NCBI GenBank assembly: GCA_023416275.1
Contig: JAEZIB010000089.1
Location: 1-26,998, forward strand
Length of the DNA stretch: 26,998 bases
Direction of reading: 5' to 3'
Source of the DNA: Bacillota bacterium
Lineage (GTDB): Bacteria > Bacillota > Clostridia > Acetivibrionales > DSM-1351
Shown here: positions 7,412 to 15,123 of the stretch, piece after piece
Numbering within the stretch: position 1 is the stretch's first letter
Layout: every line of letters begins with the position of its first letter
Program-made: the position numbers and the translations under genes
The notes under the pieces: generated by a model
Database searches by the model: none
Told to the model about the DNA's origin: nothing
Seen by the model: only the letters and a program-made list of their open reading frames with translations

Positions 7412-7640
7412 TTATTTCTTTCGGCACATAAGACAATAACACTAAAATTATACAATTGTAAGCTTGAGGTGATAACCCGTCGTTAAATTGGTTCTCTATT
7501 TCATTTAAAGTGTTATTAATCAAGTCAATATTTAATGGTGATTTTTCACTGTAATTATCTTTTAAATAATACAACATCGAAACAATCTTACTATTTTCTA
7601 ACTTACTTTCTGAAAGAATATAATCTTTTTGATTAAACAT
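7401..7640 (-). CDS. Small protein of unknown function
   Basis: A 79-residue acidic, mostly helical protein beginning MFNQKDYILSESKLEN. This start is preferred over an in-frame ATG 17 codons upstream because GGAGG lies six bases before it. No membrane segment, signal peptide or known motif is visible. The last codons overlap the decayed DUF3006 fragment. It belongs to the same minus-strand run as the recombinase and helicase, but is separated from each by more than 150 bp. Confidence 0.5.
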   Translation of the reverse strand: MFNQKDYILSESKLENSKIVSMLYYLKDNYSEKSPLNIDLINNTLNEIENQFNDGLSPQAYNCIILVLLSYVPKEIKEY

Positions 7641-7886
7641 AAATTGCCTCCAGTTAATAAAATTTTTTTGATTTTTCAAGTGTAAAGTCATATCTAGGAA
7701 TATTATAACATATTTAGATTTAATTTAAAAACAACATTGAGGTACTGGATATTCTTGATTCTAGCAATCTAAATGCCAATAATATGAATTGATATAGCCT
7801 ACTGAGCCGTTTAATTAAATTATAGGTATAACTTGTAGGTTAGATTATTCAAAAGGTTTAAAGTGTGTTTTTTGATTAAATTTACA

Positions 7887-7924
7887 AAGAAAAAGAACCC
7901 TGCTGATTGACGGCAAGGCTCTTA
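7887..7924 (-). terminator. Terminator of the integrase gene
   Basis: On the minus strand AAGAGCCTTGC pairs with GCAGGGTTCTT (two G-T pairs) and TTTTT follows. It lies directly behind the integrase stop codon at 7936. Confidence 0.8.
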
Positions 7925-7935
7925 ATAGGATATAT

Positions 7936-8880
7936 TTACTTCTTTATCTTTCCTACCCTCTTCTTATTGTCTATTAGCCTATTTAATGGACTTGCTAAAT
8001 TATGAGCTTCTTGTAAATCTCGTCCTGACAAATTAACATATTTTTTACTCATGTTCATATCTGTATGTCCAAGTGATGCTTGGAGTCCAAAAGCGTTGCC
8101 ACCGCTTCTCAAATATAATAATGCAAACGAATGTCTGAGGTCATATGGGCTAACCTTAAACCCAAGTTGTTTACTATATAGTTCTAATCTATCTCCCCAT
8201 GAACTTGTATTCATTTTTGTACCTTCATTACTACAAAAAACTGGTACATTATCTTTCCAAGTTGAATGACGTACTTCAATTAAATGATTAATTGCATTTA
8301 CTGTAGATTGTAGCAATGGTAATGTCCTTGCTATTCTTGTTTTAGCTTCTGTTGCTGGTATAGTTACTATAAGTCTTTTTAAATCAAAATCTGATATAGT
8401 TAATGAAAGTGCTTCTTTAGGTCTTATACCGCAATCAAGTGTAAAAATAATCAACGATTTGTCCCTTACCCCTGTAAAAGATGTTTGGTCTGGAAGTTTT
8501 ATTAATTTGGCTAAAATTTCTTCAGGTACATCTACTATTCTCTCCTGCGCTTTTCTCTTTTTTAACCCCTCTAGCGGATTAACATCAAGATATCCTTCAT
8601 TTACTGACCATTCGAAAAATGTCTTTAGATAGGCTCGTCTTATATTATAAGTTGCTGGTTTAATATCATCAGACATATACTGCAATACACAATTTTTCAA
8701 TGTATTATCAGTCCATGAAGTAGGATACCTGTTGAAAAAGTAATAGACATGTCTTTCATAGTCACTTAATGTTGTTTCACTTCTGCCCTCTGCTCTCTTT
8801 AAAAGTAGGAATTCATTTAGTGCATCTTCAAATGATTTTTTACTTTTTGATTGGCTGATTTTTGTTACTCGTTTACCCAT
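7936..8880 (-). CDS. Tyrosine recombinase (integrase) of the tRNA-Leu-integrated element
   Basis: A 314-residue site-specific recombinase. An N-terminal core-binding (SAM-like) domain spans about residues 16-95 and the catalytic domain about 115-300. Catalytic positions visible are R153 (CGIRPKEA), K180, R249-H250 (SPYDLRHSF), H272 (LGHTD) and the nucleophile Y281. The first His of the HxxRH box is Tyr here (Y246), a known variation. An in-frame ATG further upstream lies inside the tRNA gene and is not the start; GGGAG about eight bases before the ATG at 8880 decides it. The gene lies 130 bp inside the tRNA-Leu 3' end on the same strand, the usual position for an integrase that uses that tRNA as attachment site. 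Confidence 0.9.
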   Translation of the reverse strand: MGKRVTKISQSKSKKSFEDALNEFLLLKRAEGRSETTLSDYERHVYYFFNRYPTSWTDNTLKNCVLQYMSDDIKPATYNIRRAYLKTFFEWSVNEGYLDVNPLEGLKKRKAQERIVDVPEEILAKLIKLPDQTSFTGVRDKSLIIFTLDCGIRPKEALSLTISDFDLKRLIVTIPATEAKTRIARTLPLLQSTVNAINHLIEVRHSTWKDNVPVFCSNEGTKMNTSSWGDRLELYSKQLGFKVSPYDLRHSFALLYLRSGGNAFGLQASLGHTDMNMSKKYVNLSGRDLQEAHNLASPLNRLIDNKKRVGKIKK

Positions 8881-9012
8881 AATTTTTCTCCCTCTCTCTT
8901 GTGAGATAGGTGAAAGCTTTATTGAGTCCAGTGTGTTAAAAATCACCCACTGGATTTTAGACAAAACAAAAAGTTCCACAAAGTGTTGAAACCCTGTGAA
9001 ACTCTCTATTTT
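8881..9012. other. Probable integrase arm/excision region next to the attachment site
   Basis: A non-coding stretch between the integrase start and the tRNA end. It contains two inverted repeats: TCCAGTG/CACTGGA around 8938-8965, and TTCCACA with TGTGAAA between about 8970 and 9002. Paired sites here are what integrase arm sites or excisionase sites look like, but their role is inference. Confidence 0.35.
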
Positions 9013-9095
<83 letters not shown>

Positions 9096-9108
9096 ACGAG
9101 CAAGATTA

Positions 9109-9137
9109 ATTATAATTAGATATATATGTTTTGTCAA
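9109..9137 (-). promoter_or_regulatory. Consensus promoter of tRNA-Leu
   Basis: On the minus strand TTGACA (9137-9132) and TATAAT (9114-9109) lie 17 bp apart, an exact consensus. The expected start near 9102 is a few bases before the mature tRNA end. Confidence 0.9.
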
Positions 9138-9293
9138 CACTAAATTATTAAATATTTTAAAATTAGATGAGTTATTCTCTCAGTTACTTCTTTTATCTCA
9201 ATTTATTGCAGCCTTACTAATTATACTTTCTCATATTTTCAAAGAATTACATTAGCCCAACTATCCCGCTTAAAATCAGAGCGGAGTGTTCTG

Positions 9294-10364
9294 TCACTTC
9301 GTCAATTCAGCCGTTGATTTAATAAAATACTCTATTTCCTTAGCTAAATCTATCTCTGTAATATTCAGTTTTTTGCTCCCATCTGAATTAAAAACTAATC
9401 TTACAGTTGGCCTTGTTGGTAAATTTCTATTAATATCAACAACTACCCCTTTTTCACCATTATTAAGAATTACACCTGTACCAACAGGAAATGGAGGTAT
9501 TATTTTTGTAAAGCAGCTCAGTACTTCTGCATCTAACGATAAAGCCGCTATCACAGTCAGGTAATCAATAGCTTGAATTGTGCTTATTTTTTTCCTGTAT
9601 ATCCTATCTGAAGTCAGAGCATCAAATATGTCAGCAACAGCAACAATCCTAGAATAAATATGTATTTCATTTTGCCTTAGGCCTTTATTATATCCATTAC
9701 CATCAAATCGTTCATGGTGGCATAATGCAACCATAGCAGATTTTTCACTAATTTGGGGCATTGTTTTCAAAATATTGTATCCAAATATAGAATGTTGTTT
9801 TATGACTTCGTACTCCTCATCTGTTAGAGCAGAATTTTTCTGAAGAATTTCTGGCGGTATCAAAACCTTACCAATGTCATGTAAAAGCGCGCCAATTCCT
9901 AATTCTTTTAATTCGTCATAATTTAAATTTAACTCAACACCTGTAGCAATTGACAAAACACATACATTCACACTATGTAAAAAGGTATAATTATCACAAG
10001 ACTTTATATCCATTAAATTTATAATAATGTCGTCTAAAGACAAAATGTCATTTACTATTTTATTAACAACTTCAATAACTTTATCTGAATTAAGTTTATC
10101 ACCGCAATAATAAGCATCCATCGTGCTCTTTACAATTTTAAAAGCTTCAATTCTCGTTTGCTCTTCAATTACATCTCTTATAACAATATCTTTTGATATG
10201 TCATCTTCAATGTATATCTCTGTAATACCTAGACCAATTAGTCTATTAATGTAAGAAGCTGTAAGCCGAGCACCAGCCTCTAGCAAAATTGTTGTATCAT
10301 TATAAATGATTGCTCTTCCAACAATCATTCCAGTACTGCAATTTGAAGTATTAATTTTTCTCAT
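9294..10364 (-). CDS. HD-GYP domain protein (probable cyclic-di-GMP phosphodiesterase)
   Basis: A 356-residue protein with an N-terminal region of about 100 residues of the kind preceding HD-GYP domains in Firmicutes, then an HD-GYP domain from about 120 to 270. Metal-site residues seen are H130, H162-D163 in HDIGK, H191, H216-H217 and D245. The signature usually written GYP reads GYN here (DGNGYNKG, 221-228), with the rest kept, so hydrolysis of cyclic-di-GMP is likely but should not be assumed. A C-terminal beta-rich tail of about 70 residues is of the type often found behind such domains. GAGG five bases before ATG supports the start. It is divergent from the metallophosphoesterase gene. 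Confidence 0.85.
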   Translation of the reverse strand: MRKINTSNCSTGMIVGRAIIYNDTTILLEAGARLTASYINRLIGLGITEIYIEDDISKDIVIRDVIEEQTRIEAFKIVKSTMDAYYCGDKLNSDKVIEVVNKIVNDILSLDDIIINLMDIKSCDNYTFLHSVNVCVLSIATGVELNLNYDELKELGIGALLHDIGKVLIPPEILQKNSALTDEEYEVIKQHSIFGYNILKTMPQISEKSAMVALCHHERFDGNGYNKGLRQNEIHIYSRIVAVADIFDALTSDRIYRKKISTIQAIDYLTVIAALSLDAEVLSCFTKIIPPFPVGTGVILNNGEKGVVVDINRNLPTRPTVRLVFNSDGSKKLNITEIDLAKEIEYFIKSTAELTK

Positions 10365-10569
10365 TATTTCCTCTTAAATTTATTATGTCATATTTATACA
10401 TTCAATATGTTGCCATACATAATAACTTTGTAACTATAAATTACTAAGATTATGTACAAGAGCATAATAAATAATATATCGATTAAAAAAATACATTTTC
10501 ATCATAATTATACTTATTATCCTAAAGACTAGCAACATAATTTTACTATTTTCATACTTTTTTTGATAT

Positions 10570-10598
10570 TTTACAAAAGTATTTTTTTTATGTATACT
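10570..10598 (+). promoter_or_regulatory. Promoter of the metallophosphoesterase gene
   Basis: TTTACA (10570-10575) and TATACT (10593-10598), each one base from consensus, with 17 bp spacing. The start would lie about 70 bases upstream of the ATG. The remainder of the 313 bp divergent gap 10365-10677 shows nothing else I can support. Confidence 0.65.
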
Positions 10599-10677
10599 TT
10601 TAACTATAAATGATTTTAGAATATTCAATTATACATATTCTTACCATATTTTATTTTTTTTAGGAGTAATTTTATAT

Positions 10678-11490
10678 ATGATATTTCCTATGGTTGTAAC
10701 CTTAGCAATCCTTTTGCTGTTATATATGCGAATAGAAGCATCCTTACTGAATAAAAGTTATGTTAATTTCAGTTCGACCCACAAGGGGCTCAAAATTGCC
10801 CATATTTCAGATTTGCACGTAAGTAAGCTTTATATCTCAACAAAAAGAATAAAAGCTTCCTTAGCCCAAATTAGCCCAGATATAATTATAATGAGCGGCG
10901 ATTATATTGAAAGTAAAAAAGATATTCCAAAATTTATTTTATTATTGAAAGAAATTAATAGTGTCTGTCCTGTTTATCTCTCGCTCGGAAATCATGATCA
11001 TAAGGCTTTTAAACATGATATGACAAAGATAGCTTCTTTTGTTGAAAAGATACAAGAAACTGGTACAGTAGTTTTACTAAATTCCAGTACTAGCTTAGAA
11101 AAAAGCAATACTATATATAACCTTATTGGAATTGATGACTTAAGGCATGGCAAACCAGATGTTAACAAAGCCTTCAAGGCAATTGCCCCTTCATTTGGTA
11201 GTAATTGTATAAACATTGCTTTTTCCCACAATCCTGATATGCTTTTTAATCTTCCTAAAGATAAAGTAGATTACTTCCTATGCGGACATTTTCATGGCGG
11301 TCAAATATGGATGCCCTTTGGTTTAGAATTCAAAATAATGAGAAATGAAAAGCTATGTAAAATGGGATACAAAAGAGGTGCACACAAAATTAACGGAATA
11401 AATATATATTTAAATCGAGGTTTAGGAAATGTTGTTTTCCCATTCCGATTCCTTTCAAAGCCTGAAATTGCAGTTATACAACTGCCTTAG
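10678..11490 (+). CDS. Membrane-anchored metallophosphoesterase (YkuE-like)
   Basis: A 270-residue protein of the calcineurin-like phosphoesterase fold. An N-terminal membrane segment (about residues 3-17) precedes the domain. The metal-ligand motifs occur in order: DLH (45-47), GD (74-75), GNHD (104-107), H184 in SHNPD and GHFHGGQ (203-209). This matches the family of UDP-2,3-diacylglucosamine-hydrolase-like and YkuE-type proteins; in Firmicutes the substrate is not settled. AGGAG lies about 11 bases before the chosen ATG, a rather long spacing. It is transcribed from its own promoter, divergent from the HD-GYP gene. Confidence 0.85.
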   Translation: MIFPMVVTLAILLLLYMRIEASLLNKSYVNFSSTHKGLKIAHISDLHVSKLYISTKRIKASLAQISPDIIIMSGDYIESKKDIPKFILLLKEINSVCPVYLSLGNHDHKAFKHDMTKIASFVEKIQETGTVVLLNSSTSLEKSNTIYNLIGIDDLRHGKPDVNKAFKAIAPSFGSNCINIAFSHNPDMLFNLPKDKVDYFLCGHFHGGQIWMPFGLEFKIMRNEKLCKMGYKRGAHKINGINIYLNRGLGNVVFPFRFLSKPEIAVIQLP

Positions 11491-11570
11491 GGAATCATTA
11501 GTTTTAAATCAACTTCCGCACATAAAATTCTATTCGTGTAAGAGAATTATTAATGGTTTATTGCCAAAAT

Positions 11571-11614
11571 AACTCGAAAGTATAGTTGGTGTTTACATGG
11601 AGCACTTTCGAGTT
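11571..11614. repeat. Inverted repeat behind the metallophosphoesterase gene
   Basis: AACTCGAAAGT (11571-11581) and its exact complement ACTTTCGAGTT (11604-11614) around a 22 nt loop. There is no T-run, so termination is doubtful; it may be the remnant of a small palindromic element or a weak terminator. The gap 11491-11912 holds this repeat and the structured element at 11741, and no gene. Confidence 0.5.
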
Positions 11615-11740
11615 TGGTATGGGTAGTATTTACTTAAATGGTTCATCTCAGTATTTCAGCCGCCTTTTCACACTAACCTTCCATGGTACTGTGTGTGCCA
11701 TAACAGGCATTGTGTCTGATTGACCGCAAGTCGATGTATC

Positions 11741-11891
11741 ACGCCTAGATTCAAAATGAAATTTTTCCATTGTAGAAAAATTTCATTTCATCAGCGGCGT
11801 TTCATCGAGGCAAAAAATATTCTCACCGCCTGGAAACCAAAGCGGTATCTACCACTTATAGAAATGAGAAACATTTTCTTGCCTCGTTATA
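11741..11891 (+). ncRNA. Structured mobile repeat RNA, copy 1
   Basis: First of three related elements (the others are at 17193 and 20298). It shares ACGCCTAGATTCAAAATGAAA at the left and TTGCCTCGTTATA at the right. The hairpin AATGAAATTTTTC/GAAAAATTTCATT is a perfect 13 bp stem. CGCC/GGCG closes that arm, CGAGGCA pairs with TGCCTCG, ACCGC with GCGGT, and CCACTT is followed by a partly paired partner. The left end lacks the TATA seen in copies 2 and 3 (ATC instead). It lies between convergent genes, so it disrupts nothing obvious. Confidence 0.75.
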
Positions 11892-11912
11892 ATGTATTCA
11901 TTCAGCTATAGT

Positions 11913-13643
11913 TTACAGCAATGGCTTTATAACCTCTAAAACATTACTCTTTAATGTATCAAGTCTTGCTTGTGACAATTCTAAAGTTTTGTCAGATACA
12001 CCATAGTATATCTTAATTTTAGGTTCAGTTCCTGATGGTCTTATGCAGAACCAAGAACCATCTTCCATTTCGTAATACAGCACATCAGATACAGGTAAAT
12101 TAATTTTTTCTGTAGTTCCATCAGCTATAATATATCTTTCAGAATTTTCATAATCTCTGATAGCACTTACATTCAAAACACCAAATTTCTCATATTTTGC
12201 CTCACGCATAGTTGCCATTGCTGCTTTGATTTTCATTACACCATCTTTACCTTCAAGAGTAAATGAGTTAACTCCTTCAAGTGAATATCCATATTTCTCA
12301 AACAAGTTTATTAAAGCCTCATATAGAGTTATTCCCTTAGCTTTGTAATATGCAGCCATTTCAGCTATTAACATTGAAGCTACAACCGCATCCTTGTCTC
12401 TAACATCTGTACCCGCCAAGTAGCCATAGCTCTCCTCAAAGCCAAACAAGTATTTCTGATTACCAGTTTCATCTCTGAGCATTATTTGTTCACCAATAAA
12501 TTTGAAGCCTGTAAGAACCTCGACAAGCTCAACATTATAGTACTTTGCAATAGCCCTTGAAAGCTCTGTTGTAACAATAGTTTTAACAACAAAACCATTG
12601 TCAGGTAACTTACCTGTTTCTTTCATCGCAGACAAAATATATTCCAACAATAAGCAGCCTGTCTGATTGCCAGTTAATGTAGCATATTCACCGTCATTCT
12701 TTCTTACCACCACACCAACTCTATCACTGTCAGGATCTGTACCAATTATTAAGTCAACATTGTTGTCTGAAGCAAGCTTTATAGCTAATTCAAAAGCAGA
12801 CCTTTCTTCTGGATTAGGTGATTTAACTGTTGAGAATTGTGAATCAGGAAGCTCCTGTTCCTGTACAACTAACACGTTTTTAAAACCATTTTCTGAAAGG
12901 ATTCTTCTAACTGGTTTATTTCCAGCACCATGTAACGGTGTATACACTATTTTGAAGCTGTCTCCTACTTTTTCTGCTGCATCGCTATTAATACATAGAG
13001 TTTTAAGCATAGCAATATAAGCGTCATCTATCTTGCTTCCTATTATCTCCAACAAACCCTTTTCTATTGCTTCATCCTTAGAAATTGTGTTAACCTTTGT
13101 TATATCAGCTATTGAATTAATTTCTGAAATAACTGCATTTGATCCATCTATTGATAATTGTCCACCATCATCGCCATATACCTTGTAGCCATTATATTGC
13201 TTTGGGTTATGACTTGCAGTAACAACTACACCAGCTGCTGCTTTTAGGTATCTGACAGCAAAGGACAGCTGCGGTGTTGGTCTTAATTCATCAAACAAAT
13301 ACGCTTTAATTCCATTTGCACAGAAAACCTTAGCTGCTTCTAAAGAAAACTCAGGAGACATAAATCTTGAGTCATATGCTATAACAATACCTTTGTCCTG
13401 TTTTCCAAGCTTGTTTATATAGTTTGCAAGACCTTGTGACGCAACTCTTACAGTGTATATATTTATTCTGTTTGTACCAGCGCCTATAATCCCCCTAAGA
13501 CCACCAGTTCCAAACTCTAAGCTTTTGTAGAATCTATCTTCTACTTCTTTATTATCGTTTTTTATTGATAAAAGTTCATCCTTTGTGTCTTGATCGAAAT
13601 ATTCATTTTCTAACCAAAAATTCAATTTTGCTAAGCTATCCAT
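11913..13643 (-). CDS. pgcA: Phosphoglucomutase (alpha-D-phosphohexomutase family)
   Basis: A 576-residue enzyme of the four-domain alpha-D-phosphohexomutase family, interconverting glucose 1-phosphate and glucose 6-phosphate for UDP-glucose and glycolipid supply. The phosphoserine loop is TASHNPKQYNG with S144. The metal loop is GTDPDSDRVG (D303, D305, D307). The sugar-binding loop is GFEESYGYL and the phosphate-binding loop RPSGTEPK near the C-terminus. Length and loops match the PgcA/PGM2-like group common in Firmicutes rather than the shorter GlmM or ManB types. AGGAGGG lies 12 bases before ATG, a long spacing. A promoter is visible at 13849-13876. Activity on mannose phosphates cannot be excluded. 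Confidence 0.93.
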   Translation of the reverse strand: MDSLAKLNFWLENEYFDQDTKDELLSIKNDNKEVEDRFYKSLEFGTGGLRGIIGAGTNRINIYTVRVASQGLANYINKLGKQDKGIVIAYDSRFMSPEFSLEAAKVFCANGIKAYLFDELRPTPQLSFAVRYLKAAAGVVVTASHNPKQYNGYKVYGDDGGQLSIDGSNAVISEINSIADITKVNTISKDEAIEKGLLEIIGSKIDDAYIAMLKTLCINSDAAEKVGDSFKIVYTPLHGAGNKPVRRILSENGFKNVLVVQEQELPDSQFSTVKSPNPEERSAFELAIKLASDNNVDLIIGTDPDSDRVGVVVRKNDGEYATLTGNQTGCLLLEYILSAMKETGKLPDNGFVVKTIVTTELSRAIAKYYNVELVEVLTGFKFIGEQIMLRDETGNQKYLFGFEESYGYLAGTDVRDKDAVVASMLIAEMAAYYKAKGITLYEALINLFEKYGYSLEGVNSFTLEGKDGVMKIKAAMATMREAKYEKFGVLNVSAIRDYENSERYIIADGTTEKINLPVSDVLYYEMEDGSWFCIRPSGTEPKIKIYYGVSDKTLELSQARLDTLKSNVLEVIKPLL

Positions 13644-13848
13644 AATTCTTTAGCACCCTCCTAAAAATATCATTTAACGAAAGTCAATCACCGTTTCAAG
13701 CCTTCGCCCGTCAGCGTACCACCACAATGAGAACATTATTTTTTGAATCACAAAATCAGTGTGGCAGTCAGTCTCAAAAATCAAACCAATAAGACAAATG
13801 TAAATATTATTATCCTTTTCACCGCTTAGTAATTAACTATAGACTACT

Positions 13849-13876
13849 AGTATATCATAAAACTTTACAATTTCAA
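13849..13876 (-). promoter_or_regulatory. Promoter of pgcA
   Basis: On the minus strand TTGAAA (13876-13871) and TATACT (13854-13849) are 16 bp apart, about 205 bp before the pgcA start. The long leader between them (13644-13848) shows no structure I recognise, and the rest of the gap up to 13958 holds no gene. Confidence 0.55.
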
Positions 13877-13958
13877 TTATACAATCTCCATAATATATTA
13901 TATTATTTGCCTTCTAAAAATATAAAAAATCAACACTTGATACAGTTGCTATTAATAA

Positions 13959-14654
13959 TTAAAACAAGCCTATTTTTGATAGTATAGTTGCAGCTATAAC
14001 AGTAACTAGTCCAGCAAGCCCAATAGCTAAACCACTCATAGCTCCCTCAGTTTCACCCATTTCAACTGCTTTAGTAGTACCCAAGGCATGTGCTGAAGTT
14101 CCAATAGCTAATCCCTTCGCAGTTTTATCAGTTATTCTGCATACCTTTAAAATCCACTGTGCAAACACTGCTCCCACAATGCCTGTAATTATAATGGCTG
14201 CAACTGTTAAAGATGGTATTCCTTCTATCTGCTTAGAAAGTTCGATTCCTAAGGGTGTTGTTATAGACTTTGGAATAAGGGAAGCTAGTAATTCCTTCGG
14301 CAGAGCAAATACCTTTGCAAGCCCCCAAACACTGAGAATAGCCGTAATACTGCCAACAAAAACCCCACCTAAAATAGCAATATAATCTTTTTTGAGAGAA
14401 TTAATATTTTTGTATAGAGGTACAGCTAATATAACGGTTGCTGGTGTTAAAAACATAGAAATGAAATTCCCTCCACTTTTATAATCCTCGAGTGGAATGT
14501 CTAGTACAAGCAATGTACAAATTACCAATGCAATAGCTATCATAAGAGGATTTAGGAAAGCTATCTTAGTTTTTTTATTAATAAAAATGCCTATTTCATA
14601 AGCAAGTATCGAAATAAATAATGCAAAAATTGGTGTAGCGAATATGTCCTTCAT
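13959..14654 (-). CDS. lrgB: LrgB/CidB family membrane protein
   Basis: A 231-residue polytopic membrane protein of the LrgB family, the partner of the holin-like LrgA; the pair is linked to murein hydrolase control, and some homologues export overflow metabolites. Family features include the N-terminal segment MKDIFATPIFALFISILAYE, a PATVILAVPLY stretch, a LIPKSITTPLG segment and the C-terminal GTSAHALGTTKAVEMGE region. The ATG at 14654 is preferred over one 13 codons upstream because AGAGG lies about seven bases before it. It follows lrgA on the same strand after a 112 bp gap that contains a short ORF with a strong ribosome binding site. Confidence 0.9.
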   Translation of the reverse strand: MKDIFATPIFALFISILAYEIGIFINKKTKIAFLNPLMIAIALVICTLLVLDIPLEDYKSGGNFISMFLTPATVILAVPLYKNINSLKKDYIAILGGVFVGSITAILSVWGLAKVFALPKELLASLIPKSITTPLGIELSKQIEGIPSLTVAAIIITGIVGAVFAQWILKVCRITDKTAKGLAIGTSAHALGTTKAVEMGETEGAMSGLAIGLAGLVTVIAATILSKIGLF

Positions 14655-14766
14655 AAATAAGCCTCTGCCCAACCTTTTGCATAACATCGCCAAGCAACTC
14701 TATTTTCCTTGATAGTTTTGGCATGGGCTGGGTCCCTCCCTTTTCATTTTTAGCTTTGTTTCGGAA

Positions 14767-15123
14767 TTATTTTTTTTTATTAAGCTTTCCTTTAATTATC
14801 TGAACAGTCCACCCTGTTATAATCATTACAAGAAATGTGGTCACAAAGCAAATAACCAAAATTGGAAGCAAACTTTCCTTTAAGATACTTGCGTATGCTA
14901 TTAATCCTACCCCTGCAGGAATAAAAAAGAATGCTAAATGATCTAGCAGAAATTTACTAATTTCCTCTAGCATTTCTAGCTTTATTAGTCCAAATAACAA
15001 GCAAACAAAAAGCAATATCATACCAATGATACTGCCAGGAAGCGGTATATGCACCACCTTGTTCAATACTTCTCCAACCACACATAAAATCAGTATAATT
15101 AAAAACTGTCTAAGAAATTTCAT
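14767..15123 (-). CDS. lrgA: LrgA/CidA family holin-like protein
   Basis: A 118-residue protein with four predicted membrane helices and a Lys-rich tail, the normal size and shape for LrgA/CidA. Family hallmarks are the PLPGSIIGMILLF segment near residues 28-40 and LAFFFIPAGVGLI around 63-75. Its ATG overlaps the uvrB stop codon (ATGA at 15123-15120), so it is translated in one transcript with uvrB, an unusual partner. lrgB follows downstream. It probably works with LrgB in the membrane on autolysis or metabolite export; the exact activity in this organism is not shown. Confidence 0.9.
   Translation of the reverse strand: MKFLRQFLIILILCVVGEVLNKVVHIPLPGSIIGMILLFVCLLFGLIKLEMLEEISKFLLDHLAFFFIPAGVGLIAYASILKESLLPILVICFVTTFLVMIITGWTVQIIKGKLNKKK

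Noticed and set aside
9263..9283. CCGCT/AGCGG hairpin after the HD-GYP gene as a terminator
   Set aside because: Only a 5 bp stem with no T-run on the minus strand.
10434..10628. 64-codon minus-strand ORF in the divergent gap
   Set aside because: It has low-complexity AT-rich composition, no ribosome binding site and no similarity, and it lies over the promoter of the metallophosphoesterase gene.
11720..11911. 63-codon + strand ORF across repeat copy 1
   Set aside because: It is translated structured repeat without a ribosome site, and the frame is not kept in the other two copies.
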